Below, piece by piece: positions 22,388 through 35,329 of a DNA stretch of 64,000 nucleotides (the stretch's first letter is position 1; each line of letters opens with the position of its first letter). Made by a program: the position numbers and the translations under genes. The notes beneath the pieces were generated by a model. It saw nothing but the letters and a program-made list of their open reading frames with translations. It did no database searches and was not told the DNA's origin. The DNA lies in NCBI GenBank assembly GCA_963576565.1, contig OY755040.1, positions 21,311,543-21,375,542 of the forward strand. The letters run 5' to 3'. This DNA is from Aspidapion aeneum (Eukaryota; Arthropoda; Insecta; Coleoptera; Brentidae).

Positions 22388-24135
22388 TACCGGGTGAGTC
22401 AAAAATAACCGGACAATATTTTTTCCATTAACTTTTGAACTATACTATCGATTTTAGTGGGACAAACTGCACTGGCCAAAGAATTAATTCGACTTTTGAA
22501 TAAATATATTCCTTTGTCCGCCATCTCAAAATCGAAGATGGAGAACGAAATTAAAATGTACCCTTCAAAGGTGCTCATTTATTCTTGTGATGCAAAAATG
22601 TTTTAATTATTTTTTTAAATCAATAAAAAAGCTGCATTATTGCCACGCACAACAAGGTGTGAATCAGTAAAATCGGTTCAGTAGTTCTAAAAAAATATTT
22701 TTTTTGTTCAACCATTGTTTTAAATATTATACGATTACCTTGCCAATCATGCCTGCATTTATTTCCTTATAAATTCATTACTACTGAACCGATTTTGCTG
22801 AAATAAAAAACATCTATAAAAATTGATTGCCTTTTAAAGATTATGATCAAAATTTGCAGTCAACTTATAATTTAAGATGGCGGACAGAATCAAACTTGAT
22901 TCTTCAAAATGACGTGTTTATTCTAATTTTCTGAAAATCTTTCAGTTTTTTTTTAATTTATAGAAAAGCACAACTTTTGCCCTGCACAACGAGGTACAAA
23001 TTAGTAAAATCGGTGCGGTGGATCTCAAAAAAATTATTTTTCTTTCAGCCATTGTTTTACAGATTATACGATTGCATTGCAAATGCTGTCTGCATTTATT
23101 TCCTTATAAACTTATTATTACTGAATCGATCTTAGTAATATAAAAGCCATCAGGGTGAGAATTGATTGTTATTCAAAGATTATAATCGAAATTTGCCGCC
23201 ATCTTAAAAGTTAAGATGTCGGACAAAATCATACTTGACCGTTCAAAGAGGCACGTTTATTTTTATTTTCCTAAAATTTTTTAATTTTTTTTTAACTTAT
23301 AGAAAAACAGTACTTTTCTCCCACATAACGAGGTACAAATTAATAAAATCGATGTAGTGGTAACGATTGTTTTACAAATTATACGGTTACATTGCCAATC
23401 CTGTCTGCAATGATTTCTTTATAAATTAATTATTACTAATCCGATTTTAATCCGTTTTCGTTGAAAAACAATCAATTCTCACCATGATTTTTTTTATTTC
23501 ACTAAAATCGGTTTAGTAATAACGAATTTATAAGGAAATGAATGCAGACAGGATTAACAATGCAATCGTATAATCTGTAAAAAAAGGTTGAAACAAAAAT
23601 GGATTTTTTGAGAACCACCACACCGATTTTACTGTGCCTTGTGTGGGGGGAAAATAGTGCTTTTCTATAAATTAAAAAAAAAACTGAAGCATTTTTGGAA
23701 AATAAGAATAAACACGCCATTTTGGAAAATCAAGTATGATTCTGTCCGCCATCTTAAATTTTAAGATAGCGATAAACTTTAAACTTTAAAAAGCAATGAA
23801 ATTTATTGTTTTTTATTTTATTAAAATTTTATTTATAAGGAAATAAATGCAGACATGATTGGCAAGGCAATCGTATAATATGCAAAACAATGGTTAAAAG
23901 AAAAATATTTTTTTTACAACTACTAAACCGATTTTGCTAATTTGTACCTTGTTGTGCGTGGCAAGAATGCCGTTTTTGTACAAATATAAAAAAATAATTG
24001 AAACATGTTCGCAACACAAACGAGCATCTTTGAAGGGTAAAATTAATTTCGTCCGCCATCTTGGATTTTCAGATCGATGATATAGTTCAAAAGTTATAAT
24101 GAAAAAAAATTGTCCGGTTTTTTTTCCACACGGTA
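22388..24135. mobile_element. 1.75-kb foldback with internal 340-bp repeats
   Basis: Ends TACCGGGTGAGTCAAAAATAAC and the inverse of TTACCGTGTGGAAAAAAAAC. Both continue into CCGGACAAT and TTTTGAACTAT. The left arm holds successive ~340-bp units (starts near 22570, 22911, 23251), and the right arm holds inverse units (near 23700, 24015). Shared unit motifs include GATGGCGGACA, TGCATTTATTTCCTTATAAA and TTGTGCG/CGCACAA. The turning point is near 23480. No coding sequence; TA flanks are possible. Confidence 0.85.
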
Positions 24136-24877
24136 AATAAATAGTAATAACAAACTAAGAAAAATTTTAACAAAATTATATTCAGCAAAAGCGCAAATTC
24201 TGCATTATTCTAAACTAAATACCGATTTTAACGAAACACAATAGTCGTTTTTGGATAAAACGGGTCGTTCTTCTTGCTGTAGGCAAACCAGAGAATTCGT
24301 AGACCTACCAAAGGCAGTTTTGTAAAGCTAAACCATCGATAAATAAAATTCAACAAATCAACAAATGCGTGGAACTGCTGTTAGGTATTCTCAGTGGAGG
24401 TTCCTTCATAAGTGCACATGTGTATATACTAACTAGAAATAAATACCCGGTATGTATGTGTTTGTACTGTACGGTGGATACGCGCTTATTGGGCCCAAAT
24501 TCTCTGCACCGTTGATAGTTTGTCGCATTCTAATTACAAATAGAGAGAAAGGACGACATGTCCCTATAGAAATTTACAGTACACAGAATCTGAGCTTTAC
24601 TTCGGCTGTGCTCTTATATAGAAATTGCAAGTATCGATACCGCCCCCGCAACCCCGTGACGCAACCGGCACCAGCGGTTACCGTTGGATGTTAAAGAACC
24701 TCATGTTCACGTTAAATTAGTACACTGAGAAAACTTCTAGTCATCGGCCGGGCAGTATTGTGTTGATTTTAACGATTTCCTAGTTTCGATAACAATAAAA
24801 GTTTCTAATTCTGATAGCATTAACAGGAAATATTTAAAGATAATTCAATTTTCTTTTTTATAATTGGAAGAAAAAAT
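24136..24877. other. Unannotated stretch with one GC-richer patch
   Basis: 24450-24700 is less AT-rich and carries an 80-residue plus-strand frame (24452-24694), but no domain is recognised. It has no splice context that would support a gene. Confidence 0.35.
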
Positions 24878-25592
24878 AAATACTCTGCCAATCTATGGGC
24901 ACCTAAGCTCACACTAGGTACTATAGTTATAGTGTGAGCTAATATAATCAAAAACTGAAATATATTTTATTCAACTCCAGACTCAATTACCTTTCGTTTG
25001 ATACCACACAAGCCATGTTTTGACTTAAACTTAAATTTTTTAAATCTACCCCCACCCTTTAAAAAAAAACTAAAATGTATTTTGTTTAACTCCAGACTCA
25101 ATTACCTTTCGTTTGATATCACACACGCCATATTTTCACTTAAACTCTAATTTTTGACATCTACCCCCACCCTTTTTTTAAAAATAAACTAAAATTCATT
25201 TTTTTAACTCCAGACTTAATTACCTTTCGTTTGATATCACACACGCCATATTTTCACATAAACTCTAATTTTTGGAATCTACCCCCACCCTTTTATGTGG
25301 TTTGTGTTCGGTGGATTTTGTTCATTTTTAAATGGGACCATCACGGCCCAAGACCCAACTTAGGTACCAAATTTCATTAAAATCGGACAAGCGGTTTTTG
25401 AGTTATGCGGGTTGGTCGTTACAGACAGACATACAGACAGACAGACAGACGGACAGACAGCAAAAAAGTTTCAAAATCATCTGAAACGCAAAGATATATA
25501 AAAATTTTTGAAATCGGAGCAACTTTTTTTTTCTCGAAAAAATTAGGATCACCATAGCTCACACTACTTATATAGTAGTAGTGTGAGCTAAA
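24878..25592 (-). mobile_element. Non-autonomous element with hairpin ends (family 3, copy 2)
   Basis: Inverse copy of 6583-7336 with both terminal hairpins (24904-24942 and 25555-25590), the three ~117-bp units and the (CAGA)n tract in the same relative order. Sequence differences are scattered throughout, so the two insertions are independent and old. Confidence 0.8.
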
Positions 25593-26033
25593 ATCAAAAG
25601 TGTTGGTCGTCCCAAATCAAATTTAATAATTTAGAATGTAACTAAATGCAAAAGCGAACTTCTAAATTAGAGATTTATAAAAAAAAGTCTGTACTGTTTC
25701 CCTTGTTTATTGTCTGAAAGCGATGAGGCATTAGAATCGACAAGATCTGGAGTTAAAGACTTACATTTATCTGCTAAATTAGGATTTAATTCCAAAGGTC
25801 AATGATTTGGTTATTAAAGAATTTAATTCAAAAAAGGAAAGACGCCTTTATTTTCAAGACAAAACGTGAAATATAAAAACTAGATATAATAAATGTATTA
25901 TTTATTTATAAAAAGAATATACATACATAACTAATATTTAAGTAATATCTCATTTGTGAATTATTGGCTCTAAATTATATGATATAATAACCCACTCGAT
26001 GAACCAAAAGGTTGGTCGTGGCACTCAAAAAAA
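25593..26033. other. Unannotated AT-rich stretch
   Basis: No gene or repeat recognised. Confidence 0.45.
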
Positions 26034-26395
26034 TTGCCTGTGCCGCCACTGAGTATTCTGACTGGACCTAACCAATTAAGGGAGCAAATGACACGAGTAG
26101 GAGTCGAGAACCACCCTACCTGCTCAACCTGTGGACTGGAAGAAGAGACATCAAGCCACCTCGTAGCTGAACGTGAGTCCTACGCAAGAATGAGACAACA
26201 GACACTCGGGGAAACAACCCTAAGCGAGAGAAATCTGAAATGGGCTGATATACTCAACTTTGGTAAGAGAACAGAAAGGCTTAGTGATCTAACTGGACAT
26301 CTAAAAGCAGTGCAATGAGTGGGTTAAATGATAGAGCTCGGGCATGGCAAAAAGTGCCCCCTCTGACCGAATAACCAGACCTACGGGTCACCCTA
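26034..26395 (+). pseudogene. C-terminal tail of a non-LTR retrotransposon polyprotein
   Basis: The frame starting near 26052 reads ILTGPNQLREQM, then CSTCGLEEETSSHL, then WADILNFGKRTERL, ending at TGA 26316-26318. This is the pattern that follows the RNase H region of jockey/R1/I-type LINEs: LTG-x-L, then C-x2-C...H...C. The last cysteine of that motif is replaced by arginine (HLVAER). The ATG at 26034 precedes the homology and is probably not the real start, because the element is 5'-truncated. Downstream to about 26395 is probable 3' UTR. Confidence 0.7.
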
Positions 26396-28724
26396 CACTA
26401 TTACATTCAGAATAATTTAAGTCGTTTAATGACGTCATAGATTTTCGTCGTTTTAAGAATAACCGTTTACCAACATAGTTATCTCACACAACTATTGTCA
26501 TTTCATTCAAAACTTTTAAAAAGGAGGCGATTTAGATTTTTTAAAAATACATTGGTATATAGTTTTTTGCTCAGGTATATATAAAGTTATCTAGAAAAGA
26601 ATAGGCATGGTCCTCCTACCTCGCCCCTTGGAGCCCCGTGGAACTGATGGCGTTTCAATTTGGAAGCAATTTTCTGTTGATCGATAAAAATTGCTTTGTA
26701 AAAATCTCGCATTAATGAGCACAAACAAACCTAAATACAAAGATTTGCCAAGCCTAGGGAATCCCAAAAAACTTGTGGTTTGGTTGTGATTCCTCCTAAT
26801 TCCCATCTAAATCGTCCATCATTAGTCCAAAATCTTTCTGATATTGCCCATTTTATTCAAGATCCATTTGGATCACCAACTTTCTGCTTACTGCCTTTGC
26901 TTTACGAATGTGTTATAAACCCTTATTCGTTCATCTCTTAAGCTTGGACTAGTTTCCCTTTCTTGTGATATCTAAAGGGGATTTCGATTCTAGGTATTCT
27001 GTTAAAGCTTCCGTTCTAGAAAGCTCCTTTTCGTATACCGAGAAAAGTTTTTTGATGAACTAGACTACGCTACCTAATATCTCTTCTCTCTATCAGGACT
27101 TACACGATCCTGTAATTTTTGTAGAACCTTAATGGCGGTTGCATGCAGGTTCCTTACACTTACCCAAACAGGAGAAACCGTATGTGAGCACATTAAGATC
27201 TGTTGCTATAAAATTCTATATGCCCTATATTGAAGATTTTACACATATACGGTTTTATATTTGTATGCCAGGATGTTTATTTTGCCGTGAATCTTTGCTA
27301 TTCGTTTCCAGATTCTTGCATCCCTTGCCTTGGTTTTTTTTCAACATTCGCATCGCATTCACATCGCGGTATTGGGACAGTTCGTCGACCTTCATGTATT
27401 GGCGATGTTGTCCAACCATGGCATTTAAATAAAACCGGTTCCTTAAATTCGCTTGGACAACTCAGTGATGTGAGAGTGTCCTGATCAGCTAAGCGAATTC
27501 ATGGAAACCGATACTATATATTGTGGTTAGATAAAAGCATAAGCAATAAAATGCGACATTTGACGGACTGTCCGCTTCCTGCGATTGATAAAACAATGCG
27601 ATGATAAAACAAGGCTTTAGATAAATTAAAGGTAGCAAACAATTCTAAAAGAGCGAAAAGTAGACGGATTAAGGTTTTTGTGATGTTATGATGCCACAAA
27701 GGTACAAACCACGTATATAATCTCAAAGAAGGACCATTGCAGCATGCTAAACGTCCATCCGGTCAAAATTCGATAGAAAACTCTCGCGTTTAAAACTCTG
27801 AAAGCGTACTTTGGGCAGGAAAACTCAGGAGTTTTGTGAAAAACTTTCTTTAAAAGTTGGAAGGTGTTACGTCGTGAATAATTTTAGGAATTTTTTGATC
27901 GCAAAGTGTTAGGGATGAAGTTTTGCTAACGCAGTTAGCTTTTGGCCGGGAAATATTATATTTATGTGGATTTTTCCCTTTGTGAGTAACATAATACTGC
28001 TCACCATGAGTATTCGTTTACAAAGTTTATTATTTTCAAACATCGAAAAAAATTAAAAAAGGATCTTTATGAATTTATTTAAAGGGCTTTGTTTATTTAG
28101 TTGTTTAATTATTCAAAAATTTGAAAAGCATATTAATTGTTCTATCATTTAACTTTTACGTTTTTTTTTTTAAATATTTCAAAACCTAAAATAATATTGA
28201 TGAAAGAAATCCGGTACTTCAAACCGGACCATTATAATTTTTTAATTGAAAGTTGTGTTTAACTTAAATTTTAAACCCCTTTCCTTCATATGAACCTTTT
28301 TACCAATTTTAATAAAATTTCACTTAGCCTTTTTTAAACCTACTTTTAACAAAGCAGTCCAGTATATTTTCCGTTTGTAACGATAGCTCGAAAAGAAATG
28401 TTCTGATAATATGGACTTAATACAAAATAGCGCAGTTCGGTCTGGTTAGCTTTTAGTTAGCATTAAACCAAACAAGGTAACATTAAGTATTTTAACTAAC
28501 TATGTGGTACATGTGCTTTTTTGTACCAGAGCCGACAATATTGATATTTCGTTCTTAATTGGATCCCTTAAAGAATGGAAGTACCCAAGCAGTTTATAGA
28601 AAGAAAACCTATTGCTGCAAGGAGAATAAAATTATACCTATATTTGATTCAAAATTTTCCTTTTTCGAAGCATTAGACCATCAAACAAATTCTTTATAGT
28701 TTAAAATCCCTGCAGATCGCTAAT
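26396..28724. other. Unannotated stretch
   Basis: Overlapping plus-strand frames at 27139-27484 show no recognisable domain or repeat. No RNA gene seen. The stretch could hold regulatory or old transposon sequence; I cannot tell. Confidence 0.4.
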
Positions 28725-29295
28725 CAAGGCCAACAAAAATATACAGGCCACGACCCTGAAAAAATCAGCTGTTCTCTGGGGGCTGACTTTTACATTGGGT
28801 CTTATGGGAGGTCAGAAGTTTTTTTAGGATATTTTCAAAATGGCACTACAGATTTCCGCGTGAAATATTCTCAGACACCATCCCGATATTCTACCAAACT
28901 TTTGTAAGGATGCAAAATGATTAAAAGGTTAAAATCTTCAAGATTTAGTATTTCTTATTTTGAATTCAAATTACCCGCCATATATTTGACTTTGTCATCT
29001 GTGTTTGTCACATTCGCTTCTGCTTTAAATTTAATTTTTGTGTGAGCTAATGAAGCGCATCTGAAAAATTAAGGATTACTATACATTTAAAAAAAATTGT
29101 TCTGCAAGAATATAGTAAAAACAATCTCAAAACCGGCTTTATATAAAAAAAAATTAATATTCATGAACCGTCATTCCAACTTCAATATTTTAAAGACAAT
29201 CAGCTGTGTCGTGATGTGACCATCAAAAAAAAATCAGCCCCGGATGTGACGTCAACAAAGTGGAGGATCGTGGCCCGTCCGTTTTGATAGCCCTG
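28725..29295 (-). mobile_element. hAT-like MITE (family 1, copy C), complete
   Basis: Inverse copy of 13831-14406, 571 bp, with terminal CAAGGCCAACAAAAATA and GATAGCCCTG. Flanking direct repeats are imperfect, CGCTAAT (28718-28724) and CGTTAAT (29296-29302), consistent with an aged target duplication. Confidence 0.85.
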
Positions 29296-30419
29296 CGTTA
29301 ATTTAAGTTTTCAGTTGACTTTTTTTAAACGGCCAAATTTCAATATTTTGCCTCCAAAAATAAAAATTAAAATCAGGCATAATTAAAGATGTTATCAGTG
29401 TTGTTAAAGCTTTAACTTTAGGAATTAACCAAAGGTCTCTAATAGCTGTTTGCTGTTTTTGATAAGGAAGCGGTAATTTTGAGAAGATGTCTTTTGTTTT
29501 TAACCGTCCGAAACACCTCTATTTTCTTGCCGGAGAAAAATAATGAATGAGAATTTAGTCTTCCACGTGTTTAAAATAAAGTTGAATCCTTATTACTTAA
29601 AAAAATGTAAATTGCCGATATTTTTTAAAAACGTATTTGCCAAAAACCATTAAAACAATAAATAATATTTGGTCCGGTTCATCATGTGTAATTTTCTTTG
29701 CCTACTTGAACAATACTTTAAAGTCTGGTTAGAAAATATGCGTATTTAACTTAGGATGTAAAAGACTACAATAGTTTATATAGTATATCTTGATTTAAAA
29801 GCGCTTGGGTATAGAATATGTATTTTTGGCGCAGTAATGGGCTGCGCTGTTTTTGTTTGTGCAATGTGCGGTGTTTGTTGCGCTGTATTTTTGTTGCGCC
29901 GTTTTTGTAATAGCTCATTAAAATCTTGCGAAGTAAAACCCTTGCGCGGTATTTGCCAGGTAATAGGCTGCACAGACGCGGTCTCACCATCATATTTTTA
30001 GGCCTTGTTGACTTTTAAGAAAAAACAAACACTACATCGACCCTTATTTTCCAAACTATCGAAAACAGAGGTATAATAATATGAAAATGACAACACAATA
30101 TTAATTGTTTCAGTGCCAGTAATAATACATATTATTTTATTTAAGACGATACCCAAAGGCTATAAAAAATATTTTAAATATTCTAGTAAAATGTATACAG
30201 CTTTACCAAATTGAATTAAAACGTTCTTGACTAAAGAACAAAGTAATTTTGTATCTTTGTTATTTTAAATAACCTCCTCTCATAAAAAACCTTACTGACA
30301 AACAAGTTTTTGTTAAACGGTATTATAAAGGCAAGTATATACCAAATGGATTTAATAAAATTTTAATTAGAGAGGTTGGTTTTGATTTATAAACAATCTA
30401 ATTTTACAAATCATTTTTT
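29296..30419. other. Unannotated AT-rich stretch
   Basis: At 29820-29950 the phrase GCGCTGTTTTTGTT recurs imperfectly three or four times. The minus-strand frames there are translations of this repeat. No gene supported. Confidence 0.4.
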
Positions 30420-30550
30420 ACCTTCCTAGCCCGTGCAGCAATTGCTTGAGAAGGTCTTTCTTTTGAAGAAGAAAAAAATAGTGTGACTCCGAAAATGTGT
30501 ATTTGGACCTATCATGGCAATTTCGTCATGACGTTTGCATATATACATAT
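30420..30550 (+). repeat. Dispersed repeat starting ACCTTCCTAGCCC (copy 2)
   Basis: Begins ACCTTCCTAGCCCGTGCAGC and resembles 4425 and the inverse of 35085. It runs directly into the tandem duplication at 30551. Confidence 0.5.
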
Positions 30551-32720
30551 GTTTGTAAGTCTGTCCGGTCCACAATAGCTCCGGAACCGCTGAACCAATT
30601 TTCATAAATTCATGTCACCAAAATCCGAGTATAAAATTTATTTTATCGGAAATATTATGTCGCAGTTAATTTTTTGCTTTGAAGGTGTTCTTTTTACTCG
30701 TAAATTCTTAATTTTATTAAGTTTTTGAGTTTCTGTTTTCTGAAAAAATATATCAGGCCAGTTTCTTAATATACAGGGTGTCCCATTTTTTATGGTATTT
30801 AATGGGAAACTCAGTTAATTTAAAATATAGAGATAGAGACATTACTGTCCTTAAATTTCGAGACCTAAAAAAAATAAATCAAAAGCCCGATTAAAAAAAA
30901 TTATTGGGTGCCAAATCTGGTGATCTCGGAGGCGAGCTAATAGCACCTTGCCTGCTTGTAATAAGCCGCCTTGAAATCGTTTTATTTAAAAGCTGGGCAA
31001 TCATCATGCATAAGCAAAATTTAGTTAAAAACATTTGGTACATGTCGAATCGCAGGAATGAAAGGTCATGCAACAGAGTAAATAATTTCTCCCTCGTAAA
31101 TTAATAGTAATTACTATTATTGACAAAAAAAGAACCAACAATATTTTTCACCAAAAAATCCCAGTCGACACAATAAGTTTTTGAGGATACTGGGTCCGTT
31201 CTGCTGTAAACAAATGTTTATTTTTCCATGACCGGTAACGGAAACGGAATGATTGTGACGGCCATGAACTGAAAACAAATTATCGTCTATAAAACAATTA
31301 TTTTTTTTTTCACAAAATTCCATTCTTCGAAACTGATCATCTGGAAAAATTTGGTGCGTTTTCATTACTTTGAAACTCCGGTAGCCATGTCACTTTAAAA
31401 TATTTTGGACGGTTAAGCGTGAAATATCATTGCCCACATCATTGGCAATTGCCTTACCGGAACAGGAAGGCAAAGCTTCTGCTGCGGCACAAATCTTAGT
31501 TTAGTTCCCTTTCCTCTCCCATTTCACGAACAGGAAGTTCCTCTCCACCACTGTATTTGTGTCAAAAACTGATACAACCGTTTCGTTGAAAATTGGTCAA
31601 TATTTTTTAGTCCGTGCTAGAGCTTTCATTTGTAAGTGTTTGTAAGTCTGTCCAACCCACAATAGCTCCGGAACCGCTGAACCAATTTTCATGATATTCA
31701 TGTTACCAAAATCCGAGTATAAAATTTATTTTCTCGGAAATATTATGTCGCAGTTAATTTTTTGCTTTGAAGGTGTTCTTTTTACACGTAAATTCTTAAT
31801 TTTATTAACTTTTTGAGTTTCTGTTTTCTGAAAAAGAAAATCAGGCCAGTTTCATAATATACAGGGTGTCCCATTTTTTATGGTATTGAATGGGAAACTC
31901 AGTTAATTTAAAATATAGAGATAGAGAATATCCACATTACTGTCCTTAAATTTCGAGACCTAAAATAGTAAATCAAAAGCCCGATAAAAAAAAATCATTG
32001 GTTGTCAAATCTGGTAATCTCGGAGGCAAGCTGATAGTACCTTGCCTGCTTGTAATAAGCCGCCTTGAAATCGTTGTATTTAAAAACATTCTCACAGGCA
32101 AAGTGTCATGAGCTGGGCAATCATCATGCATAAGCAAAATTTGGTTAAAAACATTTGGCACCTGTCGAATCGCAGGAATGATAGGTCCTGCAACAGAGCT
32201 AATTAACATCTCCCTCGTAATTTTATAGTAATTACTATTATTGACAAAAAAAGGACCAGTCGAGACAATAAGTTTTTGAAGATACTGGGTCCCTTCTGAT
32301 GTATACAAATGTTTATTTTTCCATGACCAGTAATGGAAACGGAATGATTGTGACGGCCATGAACTGAAAACAAATTTTCGTCTATAAAATAATTTTTTTT
32401 TTCACAAAACTCCATTCTTCGAAACTGATTAACTGGAAAAATTTGGTGCGTTTTCATTCCTTTAAAACTCCGGTACCCATGTCGTTTCAAAACATTTTGA
32501 ACGGTTAAGCGTGAAATATGATTGCCCACATCATTGGCAATTGCCTTACTGGAACAGAAAGACAAAACTTCTGCTGCGGCACAAATCTTAGTTTAGTTTC
32601 CTTTCCTCTCCCATTTCACGAACAGGAAGTTCCTCTCCACCACTGCATTTGTGTCAAAAACTGATACAACCATTTCGTTGAAAATGGGTCAATATTTTTT
32701 AGTTCATGCTACGGTTTTCA
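30551..32720. repeat. Tandem duplication of a ~1.08-kb block
   Basis: Block 1 (30551-31630) and block 2 (31638-32720) align over their whole length at an offset of about 1087 bp, with scattered substitutions and a few small indels. Both start GTTTGTAAGTCTGTCC and end at ...AGCTTTCAT or ACGGTTTTCA. Each contains one ACAGGGTGTCCCATTTTTT terminus (30776, 31860 area) and most of a dead transposase on the minus strand. The transposase upstream part exists only after block 2, so duplication is more likely than two insertions. Confidence 0.85.
30891..31500 (-). pseudogene. Dead mariner/IS630-type transposase, copy 1 (5'-truncated)
   Basis: Minus-strand fragments in order: GYRSFK-type helix-turn-helix end, KTHQIFPDDQFRRMEFCEK, NLFSVHGRHNHSV, and at the left end RRLITSRQG...RSPDLAPN. 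These match the layout of IS630/Tc1/mariner-type DDE/D transposases found in insects. Frames are broken and a ~24-bp segment present in copy 2 near 32090 is missing here. The catalytic region with the second aspartate is disrupted. Inactive. Confidence 0.75.
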
Positions 32721-32824
32721 AACTCGGAAATAAATAAATCCGCTACATTTTGACAGTTATTTCCCACGAAATATCATTAAACCATCTGTACGTTTTCCTG
32801 AACGATAAATTTAACACGCGGCAT
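31973..32824 (-). pseudogene. Dead mariner/IS630-type transposase, copy 2 (near full length)
   Basis: Reading leftward from ATG at 32822-32824: MPRVKFIVQENVQMV with stops, then an N-terminal DNA-binding region ending AIANDVGNHISRLTVQ and RHGYRSFK. Next come FRRMEFCEK and FIDENLFSVHGRHN (first catalytic aspartate of a D-D-D/E triad), then GPFF, IIPAIRQV and MHDDCPAH (second aspartate region). The last block is RRLITSRQG with RLPDLTTNDFF (third acidic residue). At least four stops or frameshifts break it. The element's terminus ACAGGGTGTCCC lies at 31860. No matching right terminus was found before 33000. Confidence 0.8.
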
Positions 32825-34330
32825 GGCTTGAGCTAAAATTTGCGTAAACAACAAATACCCACTTCTCACCTATTTTGCTGCACATAACGGAATGAGGAAA
32901 AACTTCGTGAGGACGAGAGGTCACGATGTATTCCCCTACTTGCCACTACCAGGCCGAGTACGGGTCTAAACAGCGAAAACTATTTCAAGACATCGCCCAA
33001 AATATATTTTTCTATCTTTTACTTATCTCTTATACACATTAAGCACAGCAATAAGTCTATAAATTCTAAAGCTATTAACTATACTGTATATCAGATGTCG
33101 ACGGACAAATTTTGGTTATTAAATATCAGAAAGAGTTAATCACAGCATAGGCATACTAAATGTACAATTTCATTATAAAGAATATGAGAATCTATAAATT
33201 GTGTTTTTTTTATGCTATACCGGTATTGATGAATTTTTAATAAGCTCCACTTATCCAAAAAATCACATATAATAAAAAATAATTTTTGATCAAATTACAA
33301 AGACAAAAACACATTTTAAATTAAAAAACTCAGTATTTTTAACTAAAATATATTAAGGACGCAGTACATAAGGGGTTCGTAAAAAGATTTGTGACTTGCA
33401 AAATGAACGAAAAAGTAAATTTTAAGCGAAAAATAAAATCGCAAAACCCCTACAGCCAAATACAAGTCACATGCGATTTGGTTATTTATTAAGTCATTTA
33501 TGGATCTATCTATGTGAGTAAATTTCAGATTTAGAACCTTAAAATCGTTTTAGTAGTCTTATAAAGGCCATATAGAGCCCATAAATTTAAACCAGATAGC
33601 GCAAAATATAAAAATATTGTACATCTTTGAACTCTTTGGGGCGGCATAAAATATATAACACGTTTATTTTTACTTTATGTAACCTGTGAGACTATTCGAC
33701 CCAGTTATAAAAAGTTTATTCCAATTTTGGCCTATAGCCTAATCTACCTACCTTCCTAGCTAGCTAGCGTATTAGCACAGTTTAAGTGAAGCCATGATTT
33801 ATCAGCCTTGAAAACAGTTTTTTTGTAAATATCTCTGAAACTAAAGCTCTTTATTTTATGGAACAATAAAATGCTACGTAAATATAAGCATGGTTAGCTC
33901 GTAAAAAAACGCTCAAATTTTTGTTTGCACTGGCAGTGTACATCAACTGTGAATAGCCCCACTTTATATTTTGGTCGGAGAATATCCTGTTCTCTGGTGA
34001 GATTGCGATTTGCCTTTTAGCTTCCGGTCCAGAGTCACGTTGAATGACGTGTCGCGTGACCTTCAATTTTTTCTCCATTGGAGGTTTTGAGAAAATCCTC
34101 CATTAAAATCACGTTCTTAGTAAGCCCCCAACTACTGATTTGCTCTGCAGGGTCTGTGAATGTGTGGAGAGTTTCCCTTATTGAGGTAAGTAATTTTTTG
34201 CTATTTCCACGATGTGGACAGAATGTTCATGCTTTTTTTTTGTTAAAAACAGGGTCCTTGGGAAGACCGCGTGATTATCCCGCTATAATTTCCATCCTCT
34301 TTTTGGTTACAAAAAATCCATCAGGAATTT
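32825..34330. other. Unannotated stretch
   Basis: No gene recognised. A short ACCTTCCTAGCTAGCTAGCG near 33750 resembles the start of the CCTAGCCC repeat. The overlapping frames at 33851-34434 have no identifiable domain. Confidence 0.4.
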
Positions 34331-34518
34331 CATGGCCGCGCCCAGGGGGGGGCCGGGCCGGGGCCCCCCCAAGCCTCAGATTTTTTTACACATTTTCCAC
34401 ATTTTTCATAAAAAAAACACAAAAAATAGCTTAAAATTGGATATCATGAGACTTCGCCCCCCCCCCCCCCCCAAGAGGCCTCGGGCCCCCTCAAGACATA
34501 TTCCTGGGTGCGCCACTG
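34331..34518 (-). mobile_element. hAT-like MITE (CAGTGGCG family)
   Basis: On the minus strand starts CAGTGGCGCACCCAGGAATA at 34518 and ends near GGGCGCGGCCATG. It matches 8630-8830. Flanks GGAATTT occur on both sides (34324-34330 and 34519-34525), a probable target duplication. Contains C-runs (G-runs on the minus strand). Confidence 0.8.
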
Positions 34519-34794
34519 GGAATTTGCATCTTATTTCCTGACCAGAACAATGTCTGAGGCAGTCCATCATTTCCATGGTCTCAGGCACTCCATAGTCTCT
34601 CTTAATTAATTAATTAATTTATTTAAAAATAAATTAATCGATACTCTAACCCTACTAAAATAATAAAACCTAAACATAAATTCTTTAAGATAAATAAAAT
34701 AACTTTTATTCTAAAATTTTAATATTACCATAATGTACACTCGGCGGCAACTTGCTTAAAACTATAACCTCCCTGGTATATTATGGCCATAACA

Positions 34795-35085
34795 CCCAGG
34801 TAAATGTGTATATTGATACGATGCTCCGTTAAAAAGAAGAAGAAGCACTTTTTTAAGTTTTTGATTGTCAAATTAGCATTAATGGATTTTGGCCAAAATC
34901 TAATCAGCTCGTAAGACTATTTTGCCTGCAAAATTTTATGAAAATCGGTTTAGCGGTTTAGAAGCTATCGTGTTACGGATATTGCTAGCAAAATACACCC
35001 AAATAATATTATCTGAAAAATATTTTTGTCGTCGAAAATAATACCTTCTCTAGCCATTGCTACGAGGGCTAGGAAAGTAAAAATA
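34795..35085 (-). repeat. Dispersed repeat, inverse of 4425-4650 (copy 3)
   Basis: On the minus strand starts TACTTTCCTAGCCCTCGTAG and shares GAGCTGATTAGATTTTGG and TTAACGGAGCAT with copy 1. It holds an extra internal segment CCGCTAAACCGATTTTCATA. The class is unknown. Confidence 0.6.
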
Positions 35086-35329
35086 AAATATACATTTTTG
35101 GAAATATTAGTATCACGAATAACGTCTTTACAACTGGGTTCTACACAGATTTTTAAACAAATTAATAAAATTTTTGCGTTTTAAATTGAATATTATTATT
35201 GTACTATAATTTGCATTTTATTCTAAGCTGAAATAAAATAATTATTAATTTTCAGACTTGATGAGAACCATTGATTCGAAAATACCTCAGTGCTTCGCAG
35301 GGCTAGTGTCAGTATCAGACAAAAGAAAA

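Noticed and set aside
27139..27484. Two overlapping plus-strand frames as a small gene
   Set aside because: No domain, no conserved second copy in the window, and composition not distinct from flanks.
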